Of a stretch of 64,000 nucleotides of DNA, positions 46,182 through 55,996 are shown one piece after another. The first letter of the stretch is position 1. Each line of letters begins with the position of its first letter. The translations under genes and the position numbers were made by a program. Under the pieces are notes generated by a model. It was not told the origin of the DNA, searched no databases, and saw only the letters and a program-made list of their open reading frames with translations. Origin of the DNA: Acinetobacter sichuanensis (GTDB lineage: Bacteria; Pseudomonadota; Gammaproteobacteria; Pseudomonadales; Moraxellaceae); NCBI RefSeq assembly GCF_003024515.2, contig NZ_PYIX02000006.1:101886-165885 (forward strand), given 5' to 3'.

Positions 46182-48608
46182 TTATTGAGTTGAATGATTT
46201 TTATATCGACGATAGCCTAGCAGCCCAAATAGACCTACAACACTCAACCATCCGAAAGAACCACCACCGCTCTTACGTACGCTACCTTCAGATGTTGCTG
46301 TATTATTTAGTTTTACATTCGCTTCATTTGAAATTTTACCATCAGCATCATAAACAAAATAAGTAAATTTATAGCTAAATGGATCTAATGTATTTTTCAA
46401 TTGAACTGTAATTTTTCCACCATAACACGTATATAAACGGTCCTCACCTGGACAAGGACCAGTACGCTCCGCACTAAATAAGAGTGGATCAAGCTTATTA
46501 TTAATACGAATTGCTAAATCTTCACCTTTGGCATTTGTAAAATAGCTTAGTTTTTTCGATTTTTTAGTTAAAGTGCTGACAAGTCCATCACCATCATCAT
46601 TCACATAATTAAGCAAATCGAGTACAACCTGACTATTTGAACCCTCTTTGACAGTAAATTCAGCATCTTTGGCAATAGGTGCAATATTTGTAAATGTCCC
46701 TAAAATATAAGCAGAAGATGAAACTTTAGTATCTGACTTCAAACGTAGCGTATATTGGCAAAACTCTTTATCACCTGTAGGCGTAATATTGTCATCTAAG
46801 CGCCACATTTTGATGAGTTTTAAACTGCTGTCCCATTCACACTTTAAGTCTGAATCAGGAGTAATTTTTTCAGTTTTACCATCAATATTACCAATCCCTT
46901 TTGCTATTGCTTCAACAGTATAATTATCTACAGTTAAATGACGAATTTCACGACCATTATTTGCAAGTAATACTTCATGTGGCAAATTAGATGCAAATGG
47001 ATCAAAGAAAATCGTACGATACTTTTGCTTTGTCTTGATATTTAATAAGTTTTCATAAAACTTTTGCTGAATTCCATAATAAGGTAAAAACTCAGGTTTA
47101 GTTTCTTTATTTGCAATTAAATCTTTGTACTCAGTGGCATATTTTTGATATTGATCTAATAATGTCACGACAGAAGTGTTCGTTAACTCTGCTTTAAATA
47201 CAGTTAAACGTAATATTTCCGTTGAACCTATATCACATGAATTGGAACTATCTGAAGTATCAGACTCTTTTGTTGCATCCACACGACCTACACCGCGCTG
47301 ATCATACCCTGTACATTCAAATGATTTTGTATCAACTAAGCTTTTACTTGCGCCAGTATTAACAACAGGAAAATACAAAGGCATAAAACCTGTATATTGT
47401 GATGCAGACTGCAAGTCACTTAAAATACTAGAAAATGCAGTATTACTTAAATCCACTGTGGTTTTTAATACAGTTTCTTCAACTTTTTTAGGTAATTCAC
47501 AAACTGAATTTGCACTTGAAGCAGACAAAGCAAAAGCATTATCTCGTAAAGTTAAATTTGGTTTTTCAACTGTAGCTAAATCATTCCCCATGTAATGGCA
47601 TGATTTCCCTGCACCATTATAGGCAATGACATTGTAGTTCAGTGTTTTACTGGTTGCTGCATTATATAAGAATGTCGCCCATGCGGAGTTTCTTACAATG
47701 GTATTACTGACTAAAGACAGACTGGAAAGATCACTTAAGTTCACTTTTCCTTGCGGACTTGTTGAACTAAATTGAATGATACTTCCTGTCGTTGCATTCG
47801 CTGTATTGGCAGTAATGGTATTTGCAGAAAATTTCGCTTCAGGTTGCCCACAAAACGCAAAAATACTTTGACTACTGCTTGAACCATTATTTAAAAAACT
47901 GGTATTTGAAATATCAATGACACGTTTAGAATCATTTAACTTATCACTACAAGTCATTGCCAAAACACTACCTGTTACAGCATTATTTTTTTGAAATGTA
48001 CCTGTGTTAATCGTCAAACTACTATTTACATCATTTAAATAAATTGCACCGCCCGTTTGTGAGCTTGAATTTTCAATGACAACATTATTTAAATCTGTTG
48101 GACCACCTAAATATAATGCTCCACCTGCATTTGTCCGTGCATTTTGACTAGAACCATTGATGAGCTTTAGATTATTCAAACTTAAAGTAGGTGTATTGGT
48201 GTTATTTGTATTAAAAATACGACTTAACCCTTGACCATTGATGGTCGTTTTAAGTGCAGTCGCTGCTGGGTAATCATTAGTTAATACATCACGCTTGCTA
48301 TAATCAGTAGGTGCTTTACCATATATCGTAATTGCTGAACTTGGTTGCAATTCAGAGTTCAGTTTATATTCACCAGCTTCCAACTGAATAACATTGGTTA
48401 CAGAATTATGTGGTTGCCCTGCATTACAACCACCAAATGCTTTATGTGTAGCAGCAGCAGTGATCGCTTCGCGTAACGAACATTTATCTGTATTTTCACC
48501 ATTTTCATCTGCAAAAGTAGTGACATAAATTGTTCGATCTTCTGCTGCCATTGTTGACATAGCAGCAACTACCATGAGGGCTAAGGTTCCCTTTTTATAA
48601 TTTTTCAT
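46182..48608 (-). CDS. CSLREA-domain surface protein with GlyGly-CTERM sorting signal (rhombotarget-like)
   Basis: The 808-residue exported protein has a signal peptide (about 1-22), the N-terminal CSLREA motif at C43-A48 (DKCSLREAITAA), a right-handed beta-helix-type region rich in Asn, Thr and Ser (about 60-460), beta-sandwich-like segments, and a C-terminal SGGGS plus hydrophobic helix plus RRYK tail (about 780-808). That tail is the GlyGly-CTERM signal processed by rhombosortase, a rhomboid protease. The RbtA ('rhombotarget A') proteins of Acinetobacter fit this build. It follows its paralogue by 14 bases. Function is unknown. Confidence 0.86.
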   Translation of the reverse strand: MKNYKKGTLALMVVAAMSTMAAEDRTIYVTTFADENGENTDKCSLREAITAAATHKAFGGCNAGQPHNSVTNVIQLEAGEYKLNSELQPSSAITIYGKAPTDYSKRDVLTNDYPAATALKTTINGQGLSRIFNTNNTNTPTLSLNNLKLINGSSQNARTNAGGALYLGGPTDLNNVVIENSSSQTGGAIYLNDVNSSLTINTGTFQKNNAVTGSVLAMTCSDKLNDSKRVIDISNTSFLNNGSSSSQSIFAFCGQPEAKFSANTITANTANATTGSIIQFSSTSPQGKVNLSDLSSLSLVSNTIVRNSAWATFLYNAATSKTLNYNVIAYNGAGKSCHYMGNDLATVEKPNLTLRDNAFALSASSANSVCELPKKVEETVLKTTVDLSNTAFSSILSDLQSASQYTGFMPLYFPVVNTGASKSLVDTKSFECTGYDQRGVGRVDATKESDTSDSSNSCDIGSTEILRLTVFKAELTNTSVVTLLDQYQKYATEYKDLIANKETKPEFLPYYGIQQKFYENLLNIKTKQKYRTIFFDPFASNLPHEVLLANNGREIRHLTVDNYTVEAIAKGIGNIDGKTEKITPDSDLKCEWDSSLKLIKMWRLDDNITPTGDKEFCQYTLRLKSDTKVSSSAYILGTFTNIAPIAKDAEFTVKEGSNSQVVLDLLNYVNDDGDGLVSTLTKKSKKLSYFTNAKGEDLAIRINNKLDPLLFSAERTGPCPGEDRLYTCYGGKITVQLKNTLDPFSYKFTYFVYDADGKISNEANVKLNNTATSEGSVRKSGGGSFGWLSVVGLFGLLGYRRYKNHSTQ

Positions 48609-48622
48609 TACTAATCCTTAAT

Positions 48623-50437
48623 TTATTTTTTAGTTCGACGTAAACCAATCAAGCCAAATAAAGTAAATAATGCAATCACACCCACTCCACCACCTGAAGT
48701 TTTTACTTTTTTATCTTCAAAGTTATTTGGTGGATCCTGTACCACACGACCAGTAATCGCAATATATGGTTCAGTGTTATCACTAAAATAAGTGGTTGAT
48801 GTTACAACTTTTAATTGGAATTCATCAGAACCATGCCAATTCCCATTTGGAGTATAGGTAATATCACCTTCTTGCGTAATATCCATTTTCCCTTTAGATG
48901 GTGTATTGGTTTGTACTACTTTTAAGCAGCCTGGTTTCCATGCTTCACCATTAGCTTGCTTACCAAATAAAGTTGTACATTGTGCTGGTGTAACTAATTC
49001 ACCATCTTGCAACTGATCAGCAAGGGTAAATTTTGCAACTTCACCATATAAAATATCTTCACCCACTGTTGAGTTCGTGCTTGTATCTACTTTTAACTCT
49101 ATTGCACCACGGTCACAGAGTTTTGCATTTACTGGTCGTTCAGTGCCTCGTTGATCAATTGCACACTCCAATAAATTAGAGTCTTGTGGACCACGATTGA
49201 CAATAGGTGAATCTGCTATTGTTTTATAGCTTTCTATTAGTCTTGGTTTAAAAAAGCTCACTACAGCATCTTTTGCAGGATTATATGGGCATAAAATACC
49301 CTTTGAACTTAGATCACATTGACCTTCTGCGGTTTTCCCTGCGATCAGTTGTACATTTCCTAAAGCTTGTGCATTGGTTCCGCCACAGCCCACAGAATAC
49401 AAGTTATTGCTCACACGATCTGCTTCGCCACCCGCTATGATTTTACAATCTTGCGAACCGTTCTGAGCTAAAATACTATTTGCGATATAACCTTTTTTAT
49501 TTGGTGCATTTAATAAAATACCCATGCTATTTAAAATCATGGTGACGTTATTTACTTGCATATCATCAAGTACATTAACTACATAGCCTTTATTCTTGAA
49601 AATAGTACTACTAACAATACCTCGGCTCAGATCTTCAGCCGTTAAATTTTTACTGATTTCTGCACTAAACGGTGCTTTCGTTTCAAAAAGTGAAGCGTTA
49701 ACGTTAGTGACTTCATTATCACGAATCACAGATTGTGAAACTAAAAATTGTGGCGCTTCACTATAAATCACGCCACCTTGTTGAGCCTTATTTCCTTTTA
49801 TAAAAGACTTGGAAATAGACACTACACTCCAATTATAGTCTATACCAGGCACACCAGCATTATAAATTGCACCACCTTGTTCAGCAGTACCATTTAATAA
49901 ACGAGAGTCAGTAATTGCAAGTTGCTCATTATTATAAATTAAGCCACCCGTTTTTTCACAAACACTCGCGCCACAACCTTCTAAGGTCAACTCTGATAAA
50001 GCGACTGTGATTTTTGCATCTGTTGCTGTTTCTTTTGGATCCTTTGGATCTTTTGGAAGTGCGACTTTTTTAATATTAAAGATACGATGATTACCAGAGG
50101 CTTTTAAAACTGCATTAGATAGACCTACTTGGCTTTGTGTATCCGTTACAGTCGTATCATAAACCGATTTTATTTGTATACTCTGACCAATCGAAAGTTG
50201 ACTTTTTAAGAGGTATTCTTGCTTTCCTTTGAGTTCAATAATCGCTGCGGCTTCTTTACCACCACACCCATTTAGACCTGCTTCAGGCATTCCCTTGTTT
50301 ACATATTCAATTGCTTCACGTAACGAACATTGATCATCGGCTTTTACAACGTCTTCAGTTGTTGTCACCACAATATTTGCACTAAATGCATGACCAGTAA
50401 AACATAATAATCCTAAGCCTATGCCCCGTTTGAGCAT
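48623..50437 (-). CDS. CSLREA-domain surface protein with GlyGly-CTERM sorting signal (second copy)
   Basis: The 604-residue paralogue of the downstream gene has a signal peptide (about 1-20, ending AFSA), the CSLREA motif at C37 (DQCSLREAIEYV), a beta-helix-like middle and a SGGGVG-hydrophobic-RRTKK tail typical of GlyGly-CTERM. Cys pairs are frequent in the middle (GCGASVCEK, GCGGTNAQ), suggesting disulphides in the exported form. It is the first gene of the pair; its promoter should lie in 50438-50543 or within hda's 3' region. Confidence 0.85.
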   Translation of the reverse strand: MLKRGIGLGLLCFTGHAFSANIVVTTTEDVVKADDQCSLREAIEYVNKGMPEAGLNGCGGKEAAAIIELKGKQEYLLKSQLSIGQSIQIKSVYDTTVTDTQSQVGLSNAVLKASGNHRIFNIKKVALPKDPKDPKETATDAKITVALSELTLEGCGASVCEKTGGLIYNNEQLAITDSRLLNGTAEQGGAIYNAGVPGIDYNWSVVSISKSFIKGNKAQQGGVIYSEAPQFLVSQSVIRDNEVTNVNASLFETKAPFSAEISKNLTAEDLSRGIVSSTIFKNKGYVVNVLDDMQVNNVTMILNSMGILLNAPNKKGYIANSILAQNGSQDCKIIAGGEADRVSNNLYSVGCGGTNAQALGNVQLIAGKTAEGQCDLSSKGILCPYNPAKDAVVSFFKPRLIESYKTIADSPIVNRGPQDSNLLECAIDQRGTERPVNAKLCDRGAIELKVDTSTNSTVGEDILYGEVAKFTLADQLQDGELVTPAQCTTLFGKQANGEAWKPGCLKVVQTNTPSKGKMDITQEGDITYTPNGNWHGSDEFQLKVVTSTTYFSDNTEPYIAITGRVVQDPPNNFEDKKVKTSGGGVGVIALFTLFGLIGLRRTKK

Positions 50438-50543
50438 TATAGTCTCCTTGATTTCTTTTAATTATTTCTTATGAGCCAGCATAAAGCTTTGCTAACATTC
50501 CTTGTGCGTACTTTGTCACAGCTTTATAAAATTCTCAAGAATT

Positions 50544-51254
50544 TTATTGTGGACTGTACTCATCGATCAACGCGTAAATTTGTCTTAATGTTGAATGAGA
50601 AAGTTTTATCTTCTCACCTTTCAATAATTTTTCTAAACGGTCAACAGATTGTAAGAGTGTACTGGTTTGATGTGAACCATGTAATAGCAAATATTCTGTT
50701 ATTTGTGGGTCAAAATGTACACCCCGACGTTCTAACACAGAATGCAACAATGCTTGACGATCTGCATAAGAATTACCATTTGGTGTTTTTACACTCACTG
50801 CTTGGGTCAAACGTGATTGTAAATCGGGTAGTTCAAGTTTTAACTCAATGGGAGCAAATCTGGATGAAAATACCAATTGCCCACCACCTTCGTTGTTATT
50901 ATTAATCAAATGAAAAACGGCTTTTTGCCAATGTGGCACACCACTGATCGCTTCAATATCATCTAAAGCAACTAAATCGTATGTTTCTAATGAATGAATA
51001 GCTTCTATAGGTGCATCTAACAGTTCAAGCAAGGACACTTTAATTGCTGACTTACCCGTTTCCAAATAAGAGTCACAAATCGCAGATAAAAGATGACTTT
51101 TTCCTGTCCCTGCTCCACCATAAATATAAAATCGACTAATCAATCCTGCGTGTAATTGTCTAACGGCATCAATGACTGGTCCCCAACCAGGACCAGAAAA
51201 ATCACTAATCTTGGCATCCAGTTGTGGCTCTATATCCAACTGTAATTGACGCAT
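50544..51254 (-). CDS. hda: Hda, DnaA inactivator (regulatory inactivation of DnaA)
   Basis: This AAA+ protein works with the beta clamp to trigger ATP hydrolysis by DnaA after replication starts. The 236-residue protein has a clamp-binding-type QLQLDI motif at residues 3-8, Walker A GGAGTGKS (46-53) and Walker B VALDDIEAI (about 94-102), and the DnaA-like FSSRFAP box. The size is normal. It lies 16 bases downstream of the AI-2E transporter gene and is transcribed with it. Confidence 0.94.
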   Translation of the reverse strand: MRQLQLDIEPQLDAKISDFSGPGWGPVIDAVRQLHAGLISRFYIYGGAGTGKSHLLSAICDSYLETGKSAIKVSLLELLDAPIEAIHSLETYDLVALDDIEAISGVPHWQKAVFHLINNNNEGGGQLVFSSRFAPIELKLELPDLQSRLTQAVSVKTPNGNSYADRQALLHSVLERRGVHFDPQITEYLLLHGSHQTSTLLQSVDRLEKLLKGEKIKLSHSTLRQIYALIDEYSPQ

Positions 51255-51270
51255 ATGTCTTTATTTTCCC

Positions 51271-52470
51271 TTAAAGTGGGTCATTGTCCGATTTCGTTTC
51301 ATTGTTATCTTGCGTGTTTTTAAACTCAATATCAAGATCGACTTGCTCACTTTCTAGTGAAATATTTTGAGTATTCCCATGATTTTCCACAACAACGGTT
51401 GCATTTTGAGGTAAATATAATGCGCTATGCTCATACCACTCACGAACATGCTTCAACAATACAACAATAACGGCTGCTACAGGCAAAGCGATTAACATAC
51501 CTAAAAAGCCTGCCAACTGAGCCCCAGCTAAAACTGCAAAAACAACCGCTACTGGAGATAAACCAATTTTATCACCCAGTAAAAATGGTTGTAAAATATA
51601 GCCCTCAATCAATTGCCCAACACCAAATACAGCCAAGACCAAAAGCAAATGTTTAAGATCCATACCAAATTGGAAAAAGCATGCAATAACCGCAGCAATA
51701 ATACCAACACCAAAGCCTAAATAAGGAATAATGCTACATAAACCCGCAACCATCCCAATAATCAGCCCGACTTCTAAACCAACCAATTGCAAGCCAACAG
51801 CATAAACAACGCCCAACAAGATCATGACGAGAAATTGTCCTTTGACAAATGCGCCAAGTACGCTGTGACATTCGCCTACAATTTTCAAAGTACTTTGTTC
51901 ATATGGCCGTGGGATTAGATTTCTCATGCTCGCCAACATACGATTCCAATCTAATAAAAAATAAAAAGCGATAATTGGAATCAGAACAATCGTTCCACCA
52001 ACAGAAATAAAACTCAGACCAGATTGGGCTATTTTCAATGCCATTGCCTGAATACTATCTGCACTATAATTGGTTTGTACATAATCCATGACGACTTTAG
52101 AAATTTGATCTGTATCTAACTCCATTCTTTCAACATTGAAGGTATTTGAGACCCAAGGTAAAAAGGTTGAGTTGATCCAGTGAATTCCTGCTGGAATACT
52201 GTCACGTGCATAAATTAATTGTTTCCATACCAATGGAAAAACAAACCAAAGTGCCCACGTTAAAATTAAACCTATGGCAATAAAAACAATAGCAATAGAT
52301 AGCCAACGAGGTAAAATTTTAGATAGTTTTTCAACTACAGGACTAAACAGATACGCCACTAAAAAAGCAGCGACAAATGGAATCACTACAGGCTTTAATA
52401 AATAAAGCACCCATAGGACTAAGGCTATCCCTGCAAGGATAAAAATTCGTTTTAATGTCCGATCGTGCAT
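51271..52470 (-). CDS. AI-2E family transporter (PerM/YdiK-type)
   Basis: This 399-residue membrane protein has about eight helices (first near 8-30 and 33-45, a pair near 60-85, then from about 155 to 345), with the family landmarks GGTIVLIPIIAFYFLLDW and LIEGYILQPFLLGDKIGLSP. Family members export signalling or other small molecules, and the AI-2 role is established for few; the substrate here is unknown. The C-terminal 50 residues are acidic. The order purMN, this gene, hda is common in related gammaproteobacteria. It is divergent from purM. Confidence 0.92.
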   Translation of the reverse strand: MHDRTLKRIFILAGIALVLWVLYLLKPVVIPFVAAFLVAYLFSPVVEKLSKILPRWLSIAIVFIAIGLILTWALWFVFPLVWKQLIYARDSIPAGIHWINSTFLPWVSNTFNVERMELDTDQISKVVMDYVQTNYSADSIQAMALKIAQSGLSFISVGGTIVLIPIIAFYFLLDWNRMLASMRNLIPRPYEQSTLKIVGECHSVLGAFVKGQFLVMILLGVVYAVGLQLVGLEVGLIIGMVAGLCSIIPYLGFGVGIIAAVIACFFQFGMDLKHLLLVLAVFGVGQLIEGYILQPFLLGDKIGLSPVAVVFAVLAGAQLAGFLGMLIALPVAAVIVVLLKHVREWYEHSALYLPQNATVVVENHGNTQNISLESEQVDLDIEFKNTQDNNETKSDNDPL

Positions 52471-52572
52471 GCAATCACGCCTTTTTCAGATTTAATCGTT
52501 ATAGAAAGCAAAATATTTCAATAAAGATAGCATTTTAGTGCAGAAATAACATAAGAGTTTCGTATATTCGGG

Positions 52573-52596
52573 TATAATCTCCGCGCGAATGCGGAG
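52573..52596. promoter_or_regulatory. purM -10 box and adjoining inverted repeat
   Basis: TATAAT at 52573-52578 adjoins CTCCGC-GCGAAT-GCGGAG (52579-52596), a perfect 6-bp inverted repeat that overlaps the likely start of transcription and the ribosome site GGAG (52593-52596). It could be an operator. If transcription started upstream it would also sequester the ribosome site. Confidence 0.5.
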
Positions 52597-52605
52597 ACTT
52601 CAATT

Positions 52606-53676
52606 ATGAGCAACTCAACTTCTACCCCAAACACTGGTTTAAGCTACAAAGACGCTGGTGTCGATATTGAAGCGGGCGACGCACTTGTCGATCGAATCAA
52701 ATCTGTCGCTAAACGCACAACTCGCCCTGAAGTCATGGGCGGTTTAGGTGGCTTTGGCGCACTTTGTAAAATTCCTAAAGGTTATGAAGAACCTGTTCTT
52801 GTATCTGGCACAGATGGTGTGGGTACAAAATTACGTTTAGCACTTAACTTAAATCGTCATGACACAATTGGTCAAGATTTAGTTGCAATGTGTGTAAACG
52901 ATCTTCTTGTTTGTGGTGCTGAACCATTATTCTTCCTCGACTATTATGCAACTGGACATTTAAATGTTGACGTTGCTGCCAATGTTGTCACTGGTATTGG
53001 TCAAGGCTGTGAACTTGCAGGCTGTGCATTGGTCGGTGGTGAAACTGCTGAAATGCCAGGTATGTATGAAGGCGAAGACTACGACTTGGCAGGTTTCTGT
53101 GTAGGTGTAGTTGAGCAAAGCAAAATTATTGACGGAACTAAAGTCAAAGCTGGCGATGTTTTGATTGGTGTGGCTTCTTCAGGTGCACATTCAAACGGTT
53201 ATTCACTGCTTCGTAAAATTTTCGATGTAAAAAATGTTGATTTGACACAAATCGTAGACGGTCGTCCGCTTGCAGATACTGCAATGGAACCAACACGTAT
53301 TTATGTTAAAGCGATTCTTGAACTGCTTAAGCATGTTGATGTGCACGCAATGGCACACATTACTGGTGGCGGTTTACCTGGTAACTTACCTCGTGTATTA
53401 CCAAATGGCGCACAAGCTGTGATTAATGAAGCATCTTGGCAGTGGCCTGAACTTTTCCAACTCCTTCAAAAAGAAGGTGGTGTGGATCAGTTCGAAATGT
53501 ATCGTGCATTTAACTGTGGCGTTGGTATGGTCATTGTAGTTGATGCAGCTGAAGCAGACAAAACCATTGAAGTTTTAACTGCGCAAGGCGAAAAAGCATG
53601 GACAATTGGTCATATCCAAGACAATGCTGAATCAGTTGAAGGCGCTGACGAAAAAATCCGTGTGATTTTTGCGTAA
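52606..53676 (+). CDS. purM: Phosphoribosylformylglycinamidine cyclo-ligase (AIR synthetase)
   Basis: The enzyme makes AIR from FGAM with ATP in purine synthesis. The 356-residue protein shows [14 protein letters not shown] (about 13-26), [14 protein letters not shown] and [10 protein letters not shown] and [19 protein letters not shown] [17 protein letters not shown]; these match AIR synthetase throughout. It is followed by purN with a 10-base gap, so the pair is an operon. The ribosome site is in the inverted repeat upstream. Confidence 0.98.
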   Translation: MSNSTSTPNTGLSYKDAGVDIEAGDALVDRIKSVAKRTTRPEVMGGLGGFGALCKIPKGYEEPVLVSGTDGVGTKLRLALNLNRHDTIGQDLVAMCVNDLLVCGAEPLFFLDYYATGHLNVDVAANVVTGIGQGCELAGCALVGGETAEMPGMYEGEDYDLAGFCVGVVEQSKIIDGTKVKAGDVLIGVASSGAHSNGYSLLRKIFDVKNVDLTQIVDGRPLADTAMEPTRIYVKAILELLKHVDVHAMAHITGGGLPGNLPRVLPNGAQAVINEASWQWPELFQLLQKEGGVDQFEMYRAFNCGVGMVIVVDAAEADKTIEVLTAQGEKAWTIGHIQDNAESVEGADEKIRVIFA

Positions 53677-53686
53677 GTAACAGCAC

Positions 53687-54319
53687 ATGATCAAAATTGC
53701 TGTACTGGTTTCAGGCAGCGGCAGTAACCTCCAAGCCTTGATGGATGCCAATCTATCAGGGCAAATTGTGGGGGTTATTTCCAACAAACCTGACGCCTAT
53801 GCATTGGAGCGTGCTGCAAAAGCCAATATTCCAACTGCAATCATTGAACACAAACAATATCCTAATCGTGAAGCTTTTGATGATGTCATGCATCAACAAC
53901 TCCTTGCTTGGGATGTAGATTTAGTCGTTCTTGCTGGATTCATGCGTATTTTAAGTGCCAAATTTGTCAATGCATGGCAAGGAAAAATGGTGAATATTCA
54001 CCCTTCTCTATTGCCACATTATAAAGGTATGCATACCCATCAGCGTGTTTTAAATACAGGCGATACTTTGCATGGTTGTACAGTTCACTATGTGACTGCT
54101 GAACTTGATGCAGGTCAAGCCTTAACACAAGGTGTCTTAAAAGTGAATTTACATGATTGCGTAGAGACACTTGCCACACGTGTACATGTACTTGAACATC
54201 TGATCTATCCACAAGCTGTGGAATGGATTTGTAATGGCACAATTCAACATACACAAGATGGAACAGTATTGTATAAAGGACAAGCTTTAACAGCACCGAT
54301 CCAATTTTGTAAATTGTAA
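53687..54319 (+). CDS. purN: Phosphoribosylglycinamide formyltransferase 1 (GAR transformylase)
   Basis: This folate-dependent enzyme formylates GAR. The 210-residue protein contains the start LVSGSGSNLQALMDA (about 7-21), the catalytic NIHPSLLPHYKGMHTH segment (Asn, His) and the second His/Asp in GCTVHYVTAELDAGQAL, in canonical order. The length is normal. It is co-transcribed with purM and followed by a strong terminator. Confidence 0.97.
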   Translation: MIKIAVLVSGSGSNLQALMDANLSGQIVGVISNKPDAYALERAAKANIPTAIIEHKQYPNREAFDDVMHQQLLAWDVDLVVLAGFMRILSAKFVNAWQGKMVNIHPSLLPHYKGMHTHQRVLNTGDTLHGCTVHYVTAELDAGQALTQGVLKVNLHDCVETLATRVHVLEHLIYPQAVEWICNGTIQHTQDGTVLYKGQALTAPIQFCKL

Positions 54320-54334
54320 ATTCAAGCAGATTTA

Positions 54335-54363
54335 AAAAAACGCATCTTTGGATGCGTTTTTTA
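54335..54363 (+). terminator. Rho-independent terminator of purMN
   Basis: AAAAACGCATC pairs with GATGCGTTTTT around TTTG, followed by T residues. Confidence 0.92.
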
Positions 54364-54595
54364 TTATCTATTTAAGCCAAAAATATATGGCTTTGATATA
54401 AGTTAGAGACAAGCATTTCATTTAGAAGTGTTTTAAATTGATCTAAGTTATGTACTTTTTGAGTTAACTTTCACCTAAAACTTATCATATAAAGGTTATG
54501 CTAAAACTTAGTTAATAAAACCTAGTTAAAAGATCTTATTACTTGATTTAACTTTAAAATAACCTTAACCAAAAACCAAAGTGAGAGAGAAAGCC

Positions 54596-55033
54596 ATGTT
54601 AAAATCGATTCTAATCCCAAGTTGTGCAATACTCACATTAGGTATCGTCGGTTGCGCAACGACAACTAACCCCTCTACTGAACGTAATTTAAATGAATTG
54701 CAAAATAAAAATTGGGTGGTCAGTGAAGTTTATGGTGTAGCCCTCAGCGCTGATCCTACTCAATCTGATGTTCCTAGTATTCAATTTGACAATGAGCGTG
54801 TGAGTGGCTCTGATGGTTGTAATCGTTTCATGGGTGGTTATGCGGTTAAAGGCACAAAAATACAGCTCTCTAACTTAGCTTCTACACAAAAAGCATGTCT
54901 AAATGCGACGGATATTCCACAAAAGTTTATTCAAGCTTTAGGTGAAGTCACAACTTATGATGCATCTAAAAAAGAACTGAAATTTATAGATGCAAATAAC
55001 AAAACTGTATTGAAATTTAAAAATGTTAAATAA
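54596..55033 (+). CDS. META-domain (HslJ-like) lipoprotein
   Basis: The 145-residue protein has a lipoprotein signal with lipobox IVGC (Cys about 20). A META domain follows (about 35-140): NWVVSEVYG, FDNERVSGSDGCNRFMGGY and LSNLASTQKACL are typical of HslJ-like domains. HslJ relates to novobiocin and heat responses in E. coli, but the role here is unknown. A GTG at 54581 is in frame; the ATG at 54596 follows GAGAGAAAG and begins the lipoprotein signal, so it is chosen. Own terminator downstream. Confidence 0.88.
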   Translation: MLKSILIPSCAILTLGIVGCATTTNPSTERNLNELQNKNWVVSEVYGVALSADPTQSDVPSIQFDNERVSGSDGCNRFMGGYAVKGTKIQLSNLASTQKACLNATDIPQKFIQALGEVTTYDASKKELKFIDANNKTVLKFKNVK

Positions 55034-55056
55034 ATAAAATATCTGTAGTTAAAATG

Positions 55057-55087
55057 AAAATAAGCGCCTTGAATGCGCTTATTTTTT
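55057..55087 (+). terminator. Terminator after the META lipoprotein gene
   Basis: AATAAGCGC pairs with GCGCTTATT around a short loop, with A and T tracts on either side. It may also serve the convergent hydrolase gene. Confidence 0.85.
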
Positions 55088-55100
55088 TATCCCATTCTAA

Positions 55101-55916
55101 TTATACAGACTGAATCAAAGACTTAATCAGTGCAACTGTATCAACAGGATGTTCAAGTGGGAACATATGTCCACCTTGTGTCACTGTAAATGGAACTGCA
55201 AATTTGTTTTTAATCATTTGCGGAATTTTACGTTGTAGAAATGGACTAGTATCGCCCACAACAAGCTGAGTTGGCACAGGCGGCTTTGGCACAGGTAACC
55301 ACATAGCATTTGAATTGGTTCTAAAAATTTCAACTTCATCATACTTCGAAATAGTAAGCTCTACTCCACCACGTACATTGTCTTCTGTTAAAGCATAATC
55401 AATATATGCTTGGAAACATTCTGGGTCAAAATTTTGATAAAAACCTTTAGGTCTCAGTAGATCAGCAGCTTGCTCACGAGATTCCCAATGATCACGGCGT
55501 TTTAAACTTAATGATGCAGGTGTAATTTTATCAACCATAGCAGGCTTAAATATTTTAGTCATACACATAATAAATGCAGCATGACCAACAATCAGAGGTG
55601 GATCAAGCATAATCACTTGTTCAAATAATTCAGGACGTTTATATGCAGCTTTAAAGGTTAAAACTGCGCCCAATGAATGCCCTAAACCAATTACTTTACG
55701 TCCTTGTGCTTGTTGAATAATACTATCTATGACCTGATCTGCCAGTTCACTCCAACCTTGTGCAATAGGGTAACGACGATCTGGTCCAATCACAGGTACA
55801 TAGATGACATCATAATCATCTTTGAGCAACTCAAATAGTTTTGTATAGACTTTTGAAGGAACACCATTAGCATGTGCAAAGTGAATTAGTGGCTTAGAAT
55901 GATTTGAATGACTCAT
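55101..55916 (-). CDS. Alpha/beta-fold hydrolase
   Basis: The 271-residue protein has the hydrolase core with the nucleophile elbow GLGHSLGA (S81), the oxyanion region FAHANGVPSKVY near 13-24, Asp in VVGDTSPFL and a C-terminal GGHMFPLEHP (His about 248). No signal peptide is present, so it is cytoplasmic; an esterase or thioesterase role is possible, with the substrate unknown. The gene lies downstream of the S49 peptidase gene, separated by an inverted repeat. Confidence 0.86.
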   Translation of the reverse strand: MSHSNHSKPLIHFAHANGVPSKVYTKLFELLKDDYDVIYVPVIGPDRRYPIAQGWSELADQVIDSIIQQAQGRKVIGLGHSLGAVLTFKAAYKRPELFEQVIMLDPPLIVGHAAFIMCMTKIFKPAMVDKITPASLSLKRRDHWESREQAADLLRPKGFYQNFDPECFQAYIDYALTEDNVRGGVELTISKYDEVEIFRTNSNAMWLPVPKPPVPTQLVVGDTSPFLQRKIPQMIKNKFAVPFTVTQGGHMFPLEHPVDTVALIKSLIQSV

Positions 55917-55941
55917 GATTTTCGCTTTCTACTTTGAATGA

Positions 55942-55985
55942 TCAAAGCTTCTTCACCATTGAATACCACTGCAAAGAAGCTTTGA
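55942..55985. repeat. 12-bp inverted repeat between S49 peptidase and hydrolase genes
   Basis: TCAAAGCTTCTT (55942-55953) and AAGAAGCTTTGA (55974-55985) are perfectly complementary, with a 20-base loop. There is no good T run after it in either direction, so it is not a typical terminator. It could be an RNA-processing or stability stem between two minus-strand genes. Confidence 0.55.
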
Positions 55986-55996
55986 AGTTTTAAGGT

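Noticed and set aside
50527..50546. TAAAATTCT/AGAATTTTA palindrome at the end of hda as a terminator
   Set aside because: No G-C content in the stem to speak of and no clear T run; it could be chance in AT-rich DNA.
50471..50905. 144-codon frame opposite hda
   Set aside because: It lies antisense over conserved hda codons, has no ribosome site and no recognisable protein features.
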